Shown piece by piece: positions 11,006-23,070 of a DNA stretch of 64,000 nucleotides (position 1 is its first letter; each line of letters begins with the position of its first letter). The translations under genes and the position numbers were made by a program. A model generated the notes under the pieces. It saw only the letters and a program-made list of their open reading frames with translations, did no database searches and was not told the origin of the DNA. This DNA comes from Achatina immaculata (Eukaryota; Mollusca; Gastropoda; Stylommatophora; Achatinidae), in NCBI GenBank assembly GCA_009760885.1, contig CM019691.1:24799314-24863313 (forward strand), in the 5' to 3' direction.

Positions 11006-11200
11006 ACACAGGATGATGATGTGCCTGAGTTGTCTCAGACATTCACTCTTCAGATCAGCTCTGCCTCTGGTGGGGCAGTGGTATCTGCTGTGGCAGGAGA
11101 ATATACAGCCACTGTTGTTTTTGCTGCCAGTGATTACCCTAATGGGCTGATTCAGTTCTCTTTGCCTGAAGTCACAGTAGTGTCAGAGGATCAGGGAAAA
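11006..11200 (+). CDS. ADGRV1: exon 8: end of Calx-beta 4, start of Calx-beta 5
   Basis: 65 codons, phase 0 at both ends; acceptor TGTATTTACAG, donor AAA|GTAAGT. TQDDDVPELSQTFTLQ is an intact acidic calcium-site segment. AASDYPNGLIQFSL is the link and first strand of repeat 5, a pattern seen again in exons 12 and 26 (SDxxNG). The preceding intron holds G1 and the TTAA element at 9632-10483. Confidence 0.93.
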
Positions 11201-12212
11201 GTAAGTATACAAATTATTACTTCATATTCTGCATAAAGTCCAGTACTAATATAGCTTTCCGTCAGCATTTCTATCCTAACAGAGTTATTTTTATTTTATT
11301 ATGTCTAATATCTATTATAATTAATATATTTTTGGGAGGGGAGACATGTCATAGATAACTGTCATCAGAACTAGCAAAGCAAAGCTTATCAAGAACTTAT
11401 CCTTTTCAAACACATACTGTTTTCTTTCAACAAAACCAAGCTAGCACATTAAATTCAAACACATAATTCCCCCGTCTTATCTATGGAAGCTGTTTAAATG
11501 TAATCCAAAGTTTAGCCAGTGCTTAAACAATACTCTTCTTCCAAAACCTAGACTTGATAAAACTTCGCTTATTCTGCTGCTCATTTTTTGGAGTACATTC
11601 TCTTCCTGTATTTAAAATATAAACTGTACTCCTTCCTTTAATTACAACAATTTTTGGAACCTACTTAATGTCAACTACATGCCTCCATGATCAAAATTGA
11701 TGTATTATTTTAGACTGGATGCTGATTTTTCCTGATTAGTAGTTTGGCAGATATTTATTAGTGTGTCACTTTCTGTAGTGAGTGAATAAATATGAGTGAA
11801 AGGTAAATACATTATTTCACTGTATTGTATTTTTTCAGTGTTCATATATTAATTATGTTTAGTATATGTGCATATGTTGAATGTTGTGCATATATTGAAT
11901 ATTGTGCATTGTTGAATATAGTGCATTGCTGAATGTCTGGAGCAGAGAGAAAGTTGTGTGATAAAGGGCAGAATGTCAGACAGGACTGCATGCCCAGTTT
12001 TCAACCCTTTGGAAATAAAAATCAATCAGTTAATCAGTCAGTCAAGTTTATCACACCATGTTGTAATTTTACAACAAAGCCAAAAAAATATGTTTGCTAA
12101 AAATAGACTCTTTCAGCACCCTGTGCAGCTTCATATGTGTTAGATTCTTTTGTTAAACTATATACTAACAGTGTAATTCCACACATATTATTTTTTATAT
12201 AAGATGTAATCC
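11201..12212. other. intron, nothing recognised
   Basis: AT-rich intron between exon 8 and the Helitron. Only imperfect short repeats such as the GCATTGTTGAATATTGTGCA type at 11870-11930 were seen. Confidence 0.5.
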
Positions 12213-14400
12213 CCAGCTGATTATCTGGCATTGTCCGGGTATTTATTTATCCCAATCTTCTATTAGACAGGAAAAGGAATGAATTCTATCTATAGTGTAA
12301 AATTGAAGTAATTTTATCTACAGGTATTAAAAGTATAAGTACAGTATACAAATTATAGAGTAAAGTCTTTTATAAAATCACTATAATATTAATTTTATTC
12401 AAAACTTGATTATAAACAACGTTTTTAGTTTCACCTCCAGGAGCAAGAATAAATAAATTCTTGGGTAAACCCACCCTTGTGCAAACAACATAAAGTTGTC
12501 CGTGGGAGAAACATGGTGATCTCAATTCCACTCCATGGTACTTAATAGACTGCCCCTGTGAATTGTTGATTGTAATCGAGAAGGCAAGTCTCACTGGAAA
12601 TTGTAATCTCTTAAAGTTAAAAGGGAGATCCATCGGAATGAGTGGTATCTGTGGGATAAAAACTTTTTCACCATCTCCCTTTCCTGTTAAGATAGTCACT
12701 TCAATTACATTGCCCAGCATCTTCTTTACACAGTCTTGTACCATTGCAAAGTTTTGGCGGGTCAAGGTTCCATAGTAAATAATTGGAAATCCGACTTTAA
12801 GTAAAAGACGATGTGATGGCAATCCAGCCGATGAAGTGAGTTTAGGAACTCTGGTAGGAATTTGACGACTTCATCAGCATCTACTACGGTATCAATAGAC
12901 TTGTATTCAATGACTATACCTGGTAACATGGCAAGTATGTGATAGTTTATTTCATGAACATCTTCATTTTTAGCAGCAAGAATGCCCCTCTCTTGCAACC
13001 AGTTGAAATTGTGATAGTTTTGGAAAACAGCCGGATAGGCTGAGTCTATTAGCTATGCCATGGACCACACCAAATTACAAAATTGGATGGCAGTTTTATC
13101 TTGCCAGAAAACTCGACTGCTAATCTACCTTCTCCAATCTACAGTAGTTTATTTGAGGAAATTTGAGCACTCTCATCCTCCAAATGTACTCTCATGTTTT
13201 GTTTTAAAGTTATCTTTCACATATGTCTCCACAAAAATGAATGTTTTAAAAATGCTGTGGATCTCATTGGCTGGTGTTGACTTTGGGATGATGTGTTTGA
13301 TGAAAGTCTCCACAGAGGAGTACCAGAGCTTCTCCCATGAGGTTGTTGTTTCCTCTCAGATCTCTCAGAGTGACATCAAGGGCCATGAGAGCTTTCCTTT
13401 GAGCCATGGTGCATTCACCCCACATGATTAATTTGCATGTCTTGAGCACCTGCGCCCAACCACTTGCCTTGCTTATGTTGCAGGTAGGATTTTCCTGCCT
13501 GGCCGTGTCAAGTGGCAACTTAAGTGTGGAATGAGCTGTCGTCCTTCTTTCTGTTAACGTAGCCACAATTCCTGAAGAGGCGATAGCAAGAGCAACTTCT
13601 TCCTGGGCCATTATTTTGGCCAGAATTAAATTAGCTAAAAATGTTTTCCCTGTGTCCCCAGAAGAATCTAGAAAAATGACACCACCATGTTGTTTCGCTA
13701 CCTGATCCATGATAATTTGGTATGTTTTTTCTGATCTTGATTTAGAAGCAGCTTCTTGTCTCAGACGTATGCACTCAGCTCTTTAATGTTGTAGTTCTTT
13801 TCTCGTATGTAATCTGTGTGAAGTACGTCTTGTCCGTCTCATACTGGTGCAGGCAGGCTGAGTTGCAGTAATGTTTTTTTTTTATCATGACCATACATTT
13901 GTCCTCATGAATATCAAAGCCTTGTTGAAAATATTTCCGCAACCTTCTAGAAGGTTCTACAAGGTCTATTCATTTCCACAACCTTCTAGAAGGTTCTGTT
14001 TGACTAAACTTGGGGTTAAATGTCATTGGGACTGTCACCAGTCAGCTTAGCGACCCTGAAAACTATGGATTTGACACTAATATCTGTCATTTTGGACATT
14101 TTATTTTTCACCCCTTCTATGCTGATGGGGGCTGAACTTGGACTTGAACAGCATCGGGAGTGTCACTGTTCATCTCAGCTACCCCGAAAACTATGGACTC
14201 GACACTAATATTGGTTGTTTTTTTATTATTTTTACATGTTACCCCCTTCCCACCCCCACCGCTAGGTCTTACCCCACAATATTTTTTTCCAAATTGTAAG
14301 TCATATGTATACCAAGTTTAGTTGAAATTGCTCCAGGCATTCCAGAGTTATGCTGGAACATACATACTTACATACACACACATACATCCATTTTTATAGA
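12213..14400 (-). mobile_element. Helitron copy 1 (with Pif1 helicase remains)
   Basis: Read on the minus strand, the right edge begins TCTATAAAAATGGATGTATG, a common Helitron 5' end, and is followed by host T at 14401. The left edge, read on the same strand, ends with a CCCGGACAATGCC hairpin-like stretch and CTGG (the CTRR motif) at 12213-12216. Inside are decayed Pif1 helicase pieces and two diverged units (14018-14290) of the GGCATCGGGAGTGTCACT type. The expected host T after CTGG is not seen, so the left end is less certain than the right. Confidence 0.7.
12406..13740 (-). pseudogene. Helitron Pif1-like helicase, broken
   Basis: The minus strand encodes, in order, a Walker A segment SSGDTGKTFLANLIL (13640-13690), LIMWGECTMAQRKALMAL (Walker B, with G in place of the usual D), LVLLCGDFHQ (helicase motif III), then ERGILAAKNEDVHEINYHIL, IPLIPMDLPFNFKRLQFPVR and GQLYVVCTRVG. 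This is the domain order of Helitron-encoded Pif1 helicases. Frameshifts near 13000-13260 and 12790 and the changed Walker residues show that it is dead. The Rep domain is missing. Confidence 0.82.
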
Positions 14401-14685
14401 TGAACTCAGCTCTGTAAAAGAAAAGAACATTTACAGGATATACGGGTAGATAAAATCACTGATAATAAAGTTTTTCTCTGATTAATAAAAATGATTTCTT
14501 AAAAACTATGATAGGTAGAATGATGTATGCTGTGTCAGGAAAGACAAAATAACAGATTTAATCATGAATATTCAGTGTTTAAATGTATAAGACATGTATC
14601 TCATCTTTCACCTGTTTTTGATGCTTTTGAGTATGGCACAGTGCTGTATACACTTCAAACATCCTTAATCTTTAATATCCAACAG

Positions 14686-14921
14686 GTACTCCTGCCTGTC
14701 ATTAGAGACAAAGGATTGAATGGACAGCTCATGGTTAGCTATGCAACATTTCCAGGCAATGCCACCGCCTATAATGACTACTTACCGAGCGCAGGGACAT
14801 TGACTTTCCAACCTGGAATGAGTAATCAGACAATTGAGGTCAGCATATTATCAGATGTCATCTCTGAGGGACCGGAAGATTTCTATATTAATCTGACATC
14901 TGTCTGGCTTGTAAATGACAC
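14686..14921 (+). CDS. ADGRV1: exon 9: body of Calx-beta 5
   Basis: 236 bases, phase 0 start and phase 2 end; acceptor TATCCAACAG, donor ACAC|GTATGT. It encodes the hairpin GLNGQLMVSYATF, the loop AYNDYLPSAGTLTF, a typical D-Y-x-P-x-x-G-x-L-x-F, and the acidic segment SDVISEGPEDFYINL. It follows an intron that holds a 2.2-kb Helitron. Confidence 0.93.
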
Positions 14922-15566
14922 GTATGTACACTGTGATATGTTACATGTGAAAGTGAGTTAAGGAGTATCATATTAAATTAAAACGGAACTATTTCAACAG
15001 TAGAAAGTATTTTTCTCCTACATGTTCTATTTACTTCTGTGTCTATATATGCAGACTGGTGGGGCATCAGTTGTAATATGCATAGATAGTGAATGGCAGA
15101 CTTCAGATATGTGTCATCCACACATTTTGTGAATGATCAAATCAATAATAATATGTTCTTTTGGTCAGTCTTGGATTGAAAGCTGTAAGACTGGTCTCCA
15201 TTGCCAGCCTTGTGTAGAGCCAACTGTATGACTGGTTTCAACACTACATTGAGAACAAATTGCCTCTGAAAACACAGAGAATATTTGCCTGCATATAAAT
15301 GCACATTGGATTATCCTGTGGACATGGTTTTCAGCAGATAAAGAAAGGAAATAGGATATCATGAACAATGGTGTAGATTGGGGGACAGCATTTAAAAAAT
15401 GGACTGGATTCAGTTTGGCCAGATGGACTGAGAAAACAAAGGACAAAAAGTTGGAAAGCTATTATAGTCAGTCATCCTTGGGGATAGGGCACATGATCAT
15501 GATGATGATGATGATGATGATGAAGTCAGTCTCATAAATATTGGACTTCACCTGAGTCAGAGCCAA
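14922..15566. other. intron stretch with (GAT)n at 15501-15522
   Basis: No exon seen. GGGATAGGGCACATGATC at 15481-15498 followed by (GAT)n resembles the 3' tip of LINE family D, but the upstream part has no clear frame. Confidence 0.4.
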
Positions 15567-15771
15567 TCAATCATTTGCATGTCCCTTGTGGAACTTTGCC
15601 TTCCTAACACCTCTCCTGCAGACCTCTCAGTTGTAAGCATGATGCACCGCTGCTGATGCATCCATTTGCAGATTATAACGATATCTTGCAGCCATCTTTG
15701 CCTTGGTCTTCCTCTCTTTAAATGGCAGAGCAAGTGAAAAAAAAATCTGCCTACTATACAAAATATTCTTA
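15567..15771 (-). mobile_element. LINE family B, 3' end fragment
   Basis: Reverse complement of the 3' end of the LINE at 60800-61775. Shared text includes TTGCATGTCCCTTGTGGAAC, the TGATGCATCCATTTGCAGAT block and CTTGCAGCCATCTTTGCCTT. It is directly abutted by a family C fragment at 15772. Confidence 0.75.
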
Positions 15772-15958
15772 CTTTCTTACATCCCACTAAATGTCACATA
15801 GCATGGCAGCGAGCATAGCAGTTTGCCAAGATTTTCTGTCCTCGGCGAGCTTTTCAACCTCATCAAGGGATGTTATTCCCACTTAACCGGCCTCTCTTAA
15901 CAATGTCCTCTTTTTAGTGGTCGACCTCTTTTTCTTTGCCCTTTTGTGTTCCACTGTT
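15772..15958 (-). mobile_element. LINE family C, 3' end fragment (C2)
   Basis: Reverse complement of the family C terminus: CTTACATCCCACTAAATGTC, then TCGGCGAGCTTTTCAACCTC and GGCCTCTCTTAACAATGTCC. It is 5' truncated, with no frame left intact. Confidence 0.75.
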
Positions 15959-16506
15959 ACGGAAACTGTTTAACTGTTACGGAAACTCTCAATAAAATAC
16001 AAAATAGGACACCAGGAAATTGTAACATCCTATTTTGTATTATAATAGGCAAATGTAATAGTCTATTAGATATTATTAGATACAGTGGCCGAAAATAATA
16101 AAGATATGGAACACTAATGTCAGAAGTCTCCTGTTCTCATAGAGAAGGATGATGAGGAAAGGATAATAAAGAGACAGACTGATCCACTTAAAGCTACATT
16201 TATTTGGAAAAAAATCTCAAAGCACTATACTTTGAAAGGTGAATATGTTCTTTTTGCATCTTTCTGCTATCTTTCACTTCACCAAAGCATCTCATTCTGT
16301 TGCTTTAGAATGCTAGCTTTCAAAGATATTATTAAACTAATAGTGAATTATTTAATTTACTATTTAATAACGAAACATTTCTCTTATTCCAAATAAACTG
16401 TTTGTCAGAGAGAGAAAATGAAAACTCACTGATAATCAGATAGAAGAGCTTTGAAACTGAGATATGTAATCTTAGGAAATGGTTAATTTTCACATTTTAT
16501 GCTATA
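15959..16506. other. intron, nothing recognised
   Basis: AT-rich sequence between LINE C2 and the second Helitron; no frame or repeat noted. Confidence 0.5.
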
Positions 16507-17766
16507 CTAGTTGATTACCCAGCGTTGCTCAGTGATTTATTAATTATTAATAGTGTGGAGTGGATGTGAGATAGCCATGTTTCTCCCATGGATAACCTTA
16601 TGTTGCTTGCTCAAGGGTGGGTTCACCCAAGAAATTGTTTATTCTTGCTCCTGGAGGTGAAACTAAAAATGTTTATATAATCAAGTTTTGAGTTAAATTA
16701 ATAGTATAGTAATTTAAAAAGATTTTACTCTATAATGTGTAGACTGCCCCTGTGACTTGTTGATCATGATCGATATCACAAGTCTCACTGGAAATTGAAA
16801 AGGTAGATCCGTCAGAATGAGTGATATTTGTGAGATAAAAACTGCTTCACCCTCTCCCTGTCCTGTTAAGAACCACATTGCCCAGCATCCTCTTTACACA
16901 CAGCCTTGTGCCATTGCAAAGTTTTGGCGGGTCGAGGTTCTGTAATCAAATAATTGGAGATCCTCCTAATTTTTACACCCCCCCCCACCCCTCATACTGA
17001 TGGGGGCTGAACTTGGATGTAAATGGCATCGGGAGTGTCACTACTCATCTCAGCGACCCTGAAAACAGTGGACTCGACACTAATATCGGTCGCTCTCGAT
17101 TACTTTTACATGTCACCCCATCCCACCCACATTCCTCTCTCATCCCCAACCCATGCCATTTGGGGCTAAATATGGACGTCGACGGCATCGGGAGTGTCAC
17201 TACTCATCTCAGCGACCCCGAAAACTATAGCAGTCGACACTAATATCGGTCGTTGTCAATTATTTTTACATTTCACTCCTTCCCTACCCCCACCCCTAAA
17301 GGTGCTAAGGGTGTCGTACCCCACAGTAGTTTTTTTCTCCAGATTGTAAGTCACATGTACCAAGTTTGGTTGAAATTGCTCCAGGCATTCCAGAGATATG
17401 CTGAAACTTACACAAGTTGAAGAGTAAACAAATATAATTAAAACAAAAAGAGACCATCACAATTATTTGGACTTGCCATGGGAGGCTACAAATGCTGCTC
17501 TTAGACCAAAACTGCTCTATTCACGGTTATCTCCCTTAGACCACTCTTTTTTTTTCCTCCTTGAATTTAGTGGATAATATGTCACCCCCTTCCCACCAAA
17601 CCCCTAAGGATGCTAGGAGTGTCTAACCCCAACAGTATACTTTTTCCAGATTATAAATCATATGTGTAGCAAGTTTGGTTGAAATTGCTTCAGGCATTCC
17701 AGAGTTATGCTGGACATACATACATACACAAACACATACATCCATATATATATATATGTATATAGA
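16507..17766 (-). mobile_element. Helitron copy 2, non-autonomous, exact ends
   Basis: 1,260 bp. On the minus strand it starts TC (17766-17765) and ends GCAACGCTGGGTAATCAACT followed by AG, so the terminus is CTAG at 16510-16507. Host bases are A at 16506 and T at 17767, the A/T insertion expected for Helitrons. Inside, a piece matching the helicase C-terminus (about 16590-16740) is in opposite orientation to the next piece (16741-16930), so the copy is internally inverted. Two diverged copies of a unit of about 160 bp (GGCATCGGGAGTGTCACTAC) lie at 17002-17340. Confidence 0.85.
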
Positions 17767-17829
17767 TTACATTTACATACCATCATTTTTTAGGTAAAAA
17801 AGATATAATCTTACTTGTGTTGATTTCAG

Positions 17830-17966
17830 CAATAATTATACTCTGATAAATGGTCTAAGCCGGGATATGAGACCTGCTTTAGGTCCACTGTCAACAAAAG
17901 TTGTTCGCATAGACAAAAATGATAATGCCGAAGGAACAATTCAGTTTTCGCAGGATACATATGAAG
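17830..17966 (+). CDS. ADGRV1: exon 10: end of Calx-beta 5, start of Calx-beta 6
   Basis: 137 bases; the first base completes the threonine codon begun in exon 9, and the exon ends in phase 1. Acceptor TTGATTTCAG, donor GAAG|GTTTGA. VVRIDKNDNAEGTIQFS is the link and first strand of repeat 6. The donor is weak, but joining to exon 11 gives TYEVSEESGSA, a canonical Calx-beta continuation, which supports it. Confidence 0.88.
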
Positions 17967-18944
17967 GTTTGATGACTTCAATTTTTTCAAAAAATTATTT
18001 GTCCTGTTTGGGAGCACGTTGTATCTGTTTTGATTTATTTCAAGTAACTTCTTTATTCTTTGCATAATTTTATGAATCTCCCTTCATACTTTTTAACCAT
18101 CCATCTGTCAGTGACATCTTTACTAATCTAATAATATCATGCTGTTTTGTTTTTTTTTCTGGGTTTTTTTTTTTTGGTTACCAGACAAAGCATAAGCATA
18201 CCTCTTCCTTATATTAAATAAGCCATTTCCATTGCTTTTGTGTTTCATTTTATTTTTAGAACTCATTTATTTTTCAAAGATGGTTTTGAAATAGGTGAAT
18301 GTGAGCAAAATCATCCATAGTTTTGCAATTCATATGCAAAATTTGGAACCCATGTAGAAATATATAGTTAGTAAATATTTTATCCATATAAAGATATATA
18401 TATATGCATTGTTATGTCAAATTGCAGAGTATAATATAAAGTTCTCAAAGAAAAATATATGAAATCTAAAGAATTCAGGTAACACTGTTATATTTTTATT
18501 CAGCACTATTATAATTCAGAGTAACACTGGAAAATTTTTAAATAATAGTAATAATTTTATTTATTTATTTTTTGCATAACATATACTATTTCATGTGTGG
18601 CATGAGTTTTTTGTATGCACGCCTGTGCTACTTAGAGAAACATTGAATATAAGATATTTATGGCAATTGTCAAGTATATATTTTTTAACAGAGCATATTT
18701 TAGTAATATTTAATCAACCACTGTTAAAACAGCCATGTTGTGTAGCAGAGTCCAGTCTTGTTTTGCTTGCATCTTCAGTTTTAAAGTTAACAATTTGCTG
18801 CACAAATGAGACAGATAAACTCTCTAAACAGCACAGCCTTATGCCATTTTGAGAGGATTTGAATAACTGCCTCTGTTTCATATCCATAATGTGAACAAGA
18901 ATGGAATTTGACTGAATTTCCTGATTAACCTTGACCAGTTAATT
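17967..18944. other. intron, nothing recognised
   Basis: AT-rich intron after exon 10 with T runs and no related repeats; ends at LINE C3. Confidence 0.5.
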
Positions 18945-19924
18945 AAAATTGTCAACATCATTAAGGACTTATACAATGGATATGTTTGTGCAGTCAAGAC
19001 AGAAGAAGGGATGAGTGAATGGTTCCAGATTGAAACAGGCGTGAAACAAGGATGTATACTGTCTCATTTACTTTTTGGGATTACAATAGACTTCATAATG
19101 AAAAAATGCTGCACAGGTAACACAGGTATTGACTGGGTACATGGGACCCAACTAGAAGATCTTGATTTTGCTGATGACATAACTCTTATCAGTAATAATG
19201 TGAATTTCATGCAAGAAAAAACAGATAGCCTATCTTCACTGGCTAGCAAAATAGGACATGAAATTAACAAGGACAAAACAAAAATAATGAAAATTCCTCT
19301 CAATCAAACTGGAAAAATACACATAGAAGAGACAGATATTGAAGAAGTCAATCAATTTGCATACCTTGGCAGCTACATAGACCAGGATGGTGACACTAGA
19401 AAGGAATCTTGAGAACATATGGAATTCAAAAGTTATAAGCACAAAAACCAAGTTAAGACTATTCAATTCAAATGTAATATCCACCCTCATTTATGCATGC
19501 GAAAGCTGGAAAACAACAAAAGAAATAGACAAGAGATTAGACTCTTTTGAAAACAAATGCCTAAGGAAAATAGTCGGCATCAAGTGGAATGAATTCAAGA
19601 ACAATGCAGAGATAAGACAGATGACTGAACAACAACCAGTCTCATTGGTGATCAGGAAAAGGAGATGGACATATGTTTGTCACTTGATGAGAAGAAATGA
19701 TCAGAGAATCCCAAAACAAGCTATCAAGTGGAACACAACAGGCCGAAGAAAAAGAGGTAGACCGCGTGAAACTCTGAAGAGGACATTACTAAGAGAGGCC
19801 AAATTAATAAGCATAAAATCCTTTGATGAGGTTGAAAGGCTCACCGAAGACAGGAAAAATTGGCAAACTACCTTGCCAGCCCTATGTGACGTTTAACAGC
19901 ACGGGAAGGATATAAGATATAAAA
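18945..19924 (+). mobile_element. LINE family C, 5'-truncated reverse transcriptase (C3)
   Basis: About 980 bp. The frame runs from VNIIKDLYNGYVC through TGVKQGCILSHLLFGI, the active-site box FADDITLI and YLGSYIDQDGDTRK. There is a frameshift near 19400, where about 60 bases found in copy C8 are missing. It continues in another frame through ESWKTTKEIDKRLDSFENKC, RKRRWTYVCHLMRR and RKRGRPRETLKRTLLREA to ALCDV and a stop. The tail is ATATAAGATATAAAATAAG. Confidence 0.88.
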
Positions 19925-20896
19925 TAAGATTTCCTACTTTAGTTTTTTTTTTTTCTCAGAAGCTATTTATAGTGGTGGTGGTTTGAAGCCATAGGTTGTT
20001 TATTTAAAATGTATGGAATTTAAATATACTAGTTGTAACCCATGTAAAAAATGAGTGAAAATATGAATAAAAGTATTGTTACTCAAAATTTATTTTTTTC
20101 CAATTAAATTTTATGCACATCAGTGCTTTCAACTACAAGTTACTTTAAAATCCAAAATTTTACATTGTTCTCATGAACACTACATCAGACATGACAGAGA
20201 AAGTTTTACTCAAAATGTGCTTTATCTTGAATTATGTGCCAGTTAATTCTTTGTACTTCTTTGGTTGGTTGATGCAACACTGTGCACATGCAGCCAAGCC
20301 ATAAATAGGTCTTAAAATTTCATGCAGAGTGATTCATGTATTTTGTTTTTTATTTTTCCACAGCCGCTTTTAAATTTGTCAATCAAGTAGTTTTAAACTG
20401 CCATATGAAAGATCTATAAAATGCTTACAGTTTTGGTGTGAGAAGCTTACCGCTTTGCCAGGCAGTCACTGCAGACTTCACATTCCTCATTTTTTTAGAA
20501 ATTGTGCTTTTATCTTGCGCTGGAAAAATTGTAGAAATTAATTTGTTCACAGTTATCAGTTTGTTTTTTTCTTTTCTTTTTACAATTTTAATATAATAGT
20601 AGTGCTATTGTGCTGTATATACCTTAGAATTTTTGTGGGGAAGAACTATCTGCCGTCATTATTTATATTTTATTAGAAATATTTCATTTGATATATAAAT
20701 GCATGAACAGTTTCAATTAATAAAAATTTTATCATATCATTTTTATATACCTTCAGTCATCATTTATATCATGTCAGAAATATATTATTACTTCATTTAA
20801 TATATATTTACTTACAGTTCTTAAGAGTAATCAAGTTTTCATATGTTTTTAACTAAACTGTAATGAATTTTTCTTTTGATGGACTTTCTGAAACAG
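19925..20896. other. intron, nothing recognised
   Basis: AT-rich sequence between LINE C3 and exon 11; no frames or repeats noted. Confidence 0.5.
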
Positions 20897-21139
20897 TATC
20901 AGAAGAAAGTGGGTCAGCCCAGGTTCTTATTCTCAGAAGTGGAGGTTCATATGGTCAAGTTACGGTTCATTATGCTACAACTGGAATAACTGCCACAGAG
21001 GGTGTAGATTATGTAGCAGCTGTTGGTGAACTTATTATACCAGATGGATCTTTAGAGCAGACACTGAACATCACAATCAATGATGATTCAGTGATGGAGC
21101 CTAATGAAACATTCAAGATAGAACTATCCAATGTAACAG
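20897..21139 (+). CDS. ADGRV1: exon 11: body of Calx-beta 6
   Basis: 243 bases, phase 1 to phase 1; acceptor TGAAACAG, donor ACAG|GTAGAA. The acceptor has a poor pyrimidine tract, but the reading frame fixes it: SEESGSAQVLILRSGGSYG, then QVTVHYATTG, the loop EGVDYVAAVGELII and the acidic NDDSVMEPNETF. This is the most canonical Calx-beta repeat of the window. Confidence 0.92.
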
Positions 21140-22164
21140 GTAGAAGTGTTAATCCATTCTGCATACTTCTTTGGATGCTTTGTATGTCTTGGAATAGAAT
21201 GATTATCTTGAAGCCTTGTTTTTTGGAGTCCATCTTATCTCAAAGGAATTTTGAAAAAAGATCAAATGTTGGTAGCGTGGATAGAAATTTATTCTGCAAA
21301 ACTTGTAACATAATGAAAAATATTAAATAGTAGGTGAAAATGTATGCAACTGATTTACAAAATAAGATAATATAAGGTTATAAAATAAACAACATTTCCG
21401 TTATAAGAGTCTCATTCAGCATCAGAGTGGAAATAAAAAGCACAAGTGAGCAAAAAATTGTAGTTGTTTAACTGTTAGGGGAGCAGTATCCCATCAGAAG
21501 AAAGAAAGCCTGCTTGGTGGAACATATAGAGAATCTGTCCATATAGAAAATCTGACAAGTCCATGCTGGAAGTTTTAAAAACTCCACTGCAATAGATTTT
21601 ATAACAGTCTTTCCTAGACATAAGTCTGTAGATCATAGAAAGTGCACAGAAGTCCTAAAAGAAAGTCTAGATTCTGTGGAAAACTAGAAATGTATGTAGT
21701 CTTTTAAAACTGGTGGGGGGGGGGGAATATAGTGTAAAGGGGCTGGTTGCTAAAAATTTATCTATGGCCTGAAAAAAAAGGGTTAGGAACCACACTATTT
21801 TAGCTTACATGTCGGTAATACCTGACCTAGTCAAGGTTTGGACTTTAGTTAGAATTATGAAACTGCTACCTCATCCTGGTTAAAAATTGTAAAGATTATG
21901 ATAGCATCTGAGTTTTTTTTAACAGAGCTTAGTCTGCAACCTGATGACATGCAGACGCATTATTATGGAAGTCAAGACAGTTTTCTGCATGTCATGACTG
22001 TAGTTTAGCACACAGTTTTCTGGTAACTTGACAGTCATACCTTTCTGTAGAAATGAGTTTGTATTATATTATATTGCTATATAGTATTTTTCTATTTTAA
22101 ATCTTGATGTTTATGTTTAAGAAACTGAGAATGACAATAACTGTCATGAAATAATGATTTACAG
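21140..22164. other. intron, nothing recognised
   Basis: Intron between exons 11 and 12. It has a G run at 21714-21724 but no recognised gene or repeat. Confidence 0.5.
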
Positions 22165-22340
22165 GAGGAGCTGTATTAGGTGCAAACAGTACAGCTACTG
22201 TGATAATTCTGAAATCTGACTATCCTAATGGACGGTTTGCTTTCCAAGGTCCTACAGAACTGAGATTTCCTAATCCTGAAAACCCACTCACTCACTCATT
22301 GGTTGTAGAAAGAACTGGAGGACAGCTTGGCCAGCAGCAG
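22165..22340 (+). CDS. ADGRV1: exon 12: end of Calx-beta 6, start of Calx-beta 7
   Basis: 176 bases, starting with two bases that complete a glycine codon and ending in phase 0; acceptor GATTTACAG, donor CAG|GTGTGG. It encodes GGAVLGANSTATVIILKSD, then YPNGRFAFQGPTELRF and the strand HSLVVERTGGQLGQQQ. The following intron is only 231 bp, the shortest between the exons traced. Confidence 0.92.
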
Positions 22341-22571
22341 GTGTGGTTAATAAATCAGTCTGAAATAAATTTGTTCTTTGTTCAGTAACATCTTGTAGAA
22401 CTTCATTTATTTTTTTATTTTACTGTGTATCTGTAGCGTGTTATTCTATTTAAGCATTAGGTAATTAGTGTGTGTAGCTTGTCAAGGCAAGATTTTCTGA
22501 ACTGCAAATTACCTTGTTGTTTTCTTGTAAACTGAACTTCAGAACTTATGTTTTAAATTTTATGTCCATAG

Positions 22572-22846
22572 GTGTTCTGGCACATAATGGGACCAAACAA
22601 CCCCAGACTACAGTTGGAAGATATTAGTGATATAAGTGCCATAGTTGATGGTCGAGAGGTCACATCTGGCTCCTTTAGTTGGGAAGATGGGAAGCTAGGC
22701 ACACAGCAGCTATGCTGAGCATAAAAAGTTACACTTCTTGGGAAGTGGAGAAGTCATTTGTTGTGGAACTGTACAAAGTGTCTGGTACTCCAACAGGAGT
22801 TGGTGATGGAGAGGTTGATGGAAGTCATGGGCGTATTGTCATTAAG
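22572..22846 (+). CDS. ADGRV1: exon 13: Calx-beta 7, with a one-base frameshift
   Basis: 275 bases between acceptor TGTCCATAG and donor AAG|GTTAGT. From the acceptor the frame reads VFWHIMGPNNPRL and on to WEDGKLGTQQ, then meets TGA at 22716. From 22712 the other frame reads MLSIKSYTSWEVEKSFVVEL and on to GRIVIK, which joins exon 14 in phase. One missing G near 22709 (CAGCAG-CTATG) explains both; with it the exon would be 276 bases, a whole number of codons. This is either a sequencing or assembly error in a short G run or a real mutation. The acidic segment is absent in this repeat. Confidence 0.86.
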
Positions 22847-23070
22847 GTTAGTATGTGAGATTGTTACTGTCTTGCTTTATTTAGGCAATATAAGTTCTAA
22901 ACCTATGAAATCAAATGTCACATTTCAGCCAAACTCCAAATCTCTAGTATCCAAGAAGATAAATGTAGAAGGGAACAGCATGAAAATGAAATAGTAATCC
23001 TGGGAATTTTAATTTCTGATTAAATCCTGTACTCCCTTTAATCAAGTGGATTAATGATTTAGTTGTAACT

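Noticed and set aside
17013..17243. Open frame over the repeated GGCATCGGGAGTGTCAC units
   Set aside because: It arises from two tandem non-coding units inside a Helitron.
20863..20896. Start codon upstream of exon 11 as an alternative first exon
   Set aside because: The text before 20897 is not Calx-beta-like, while splicing from exon 10 at 20897 gives a canonical continuation.
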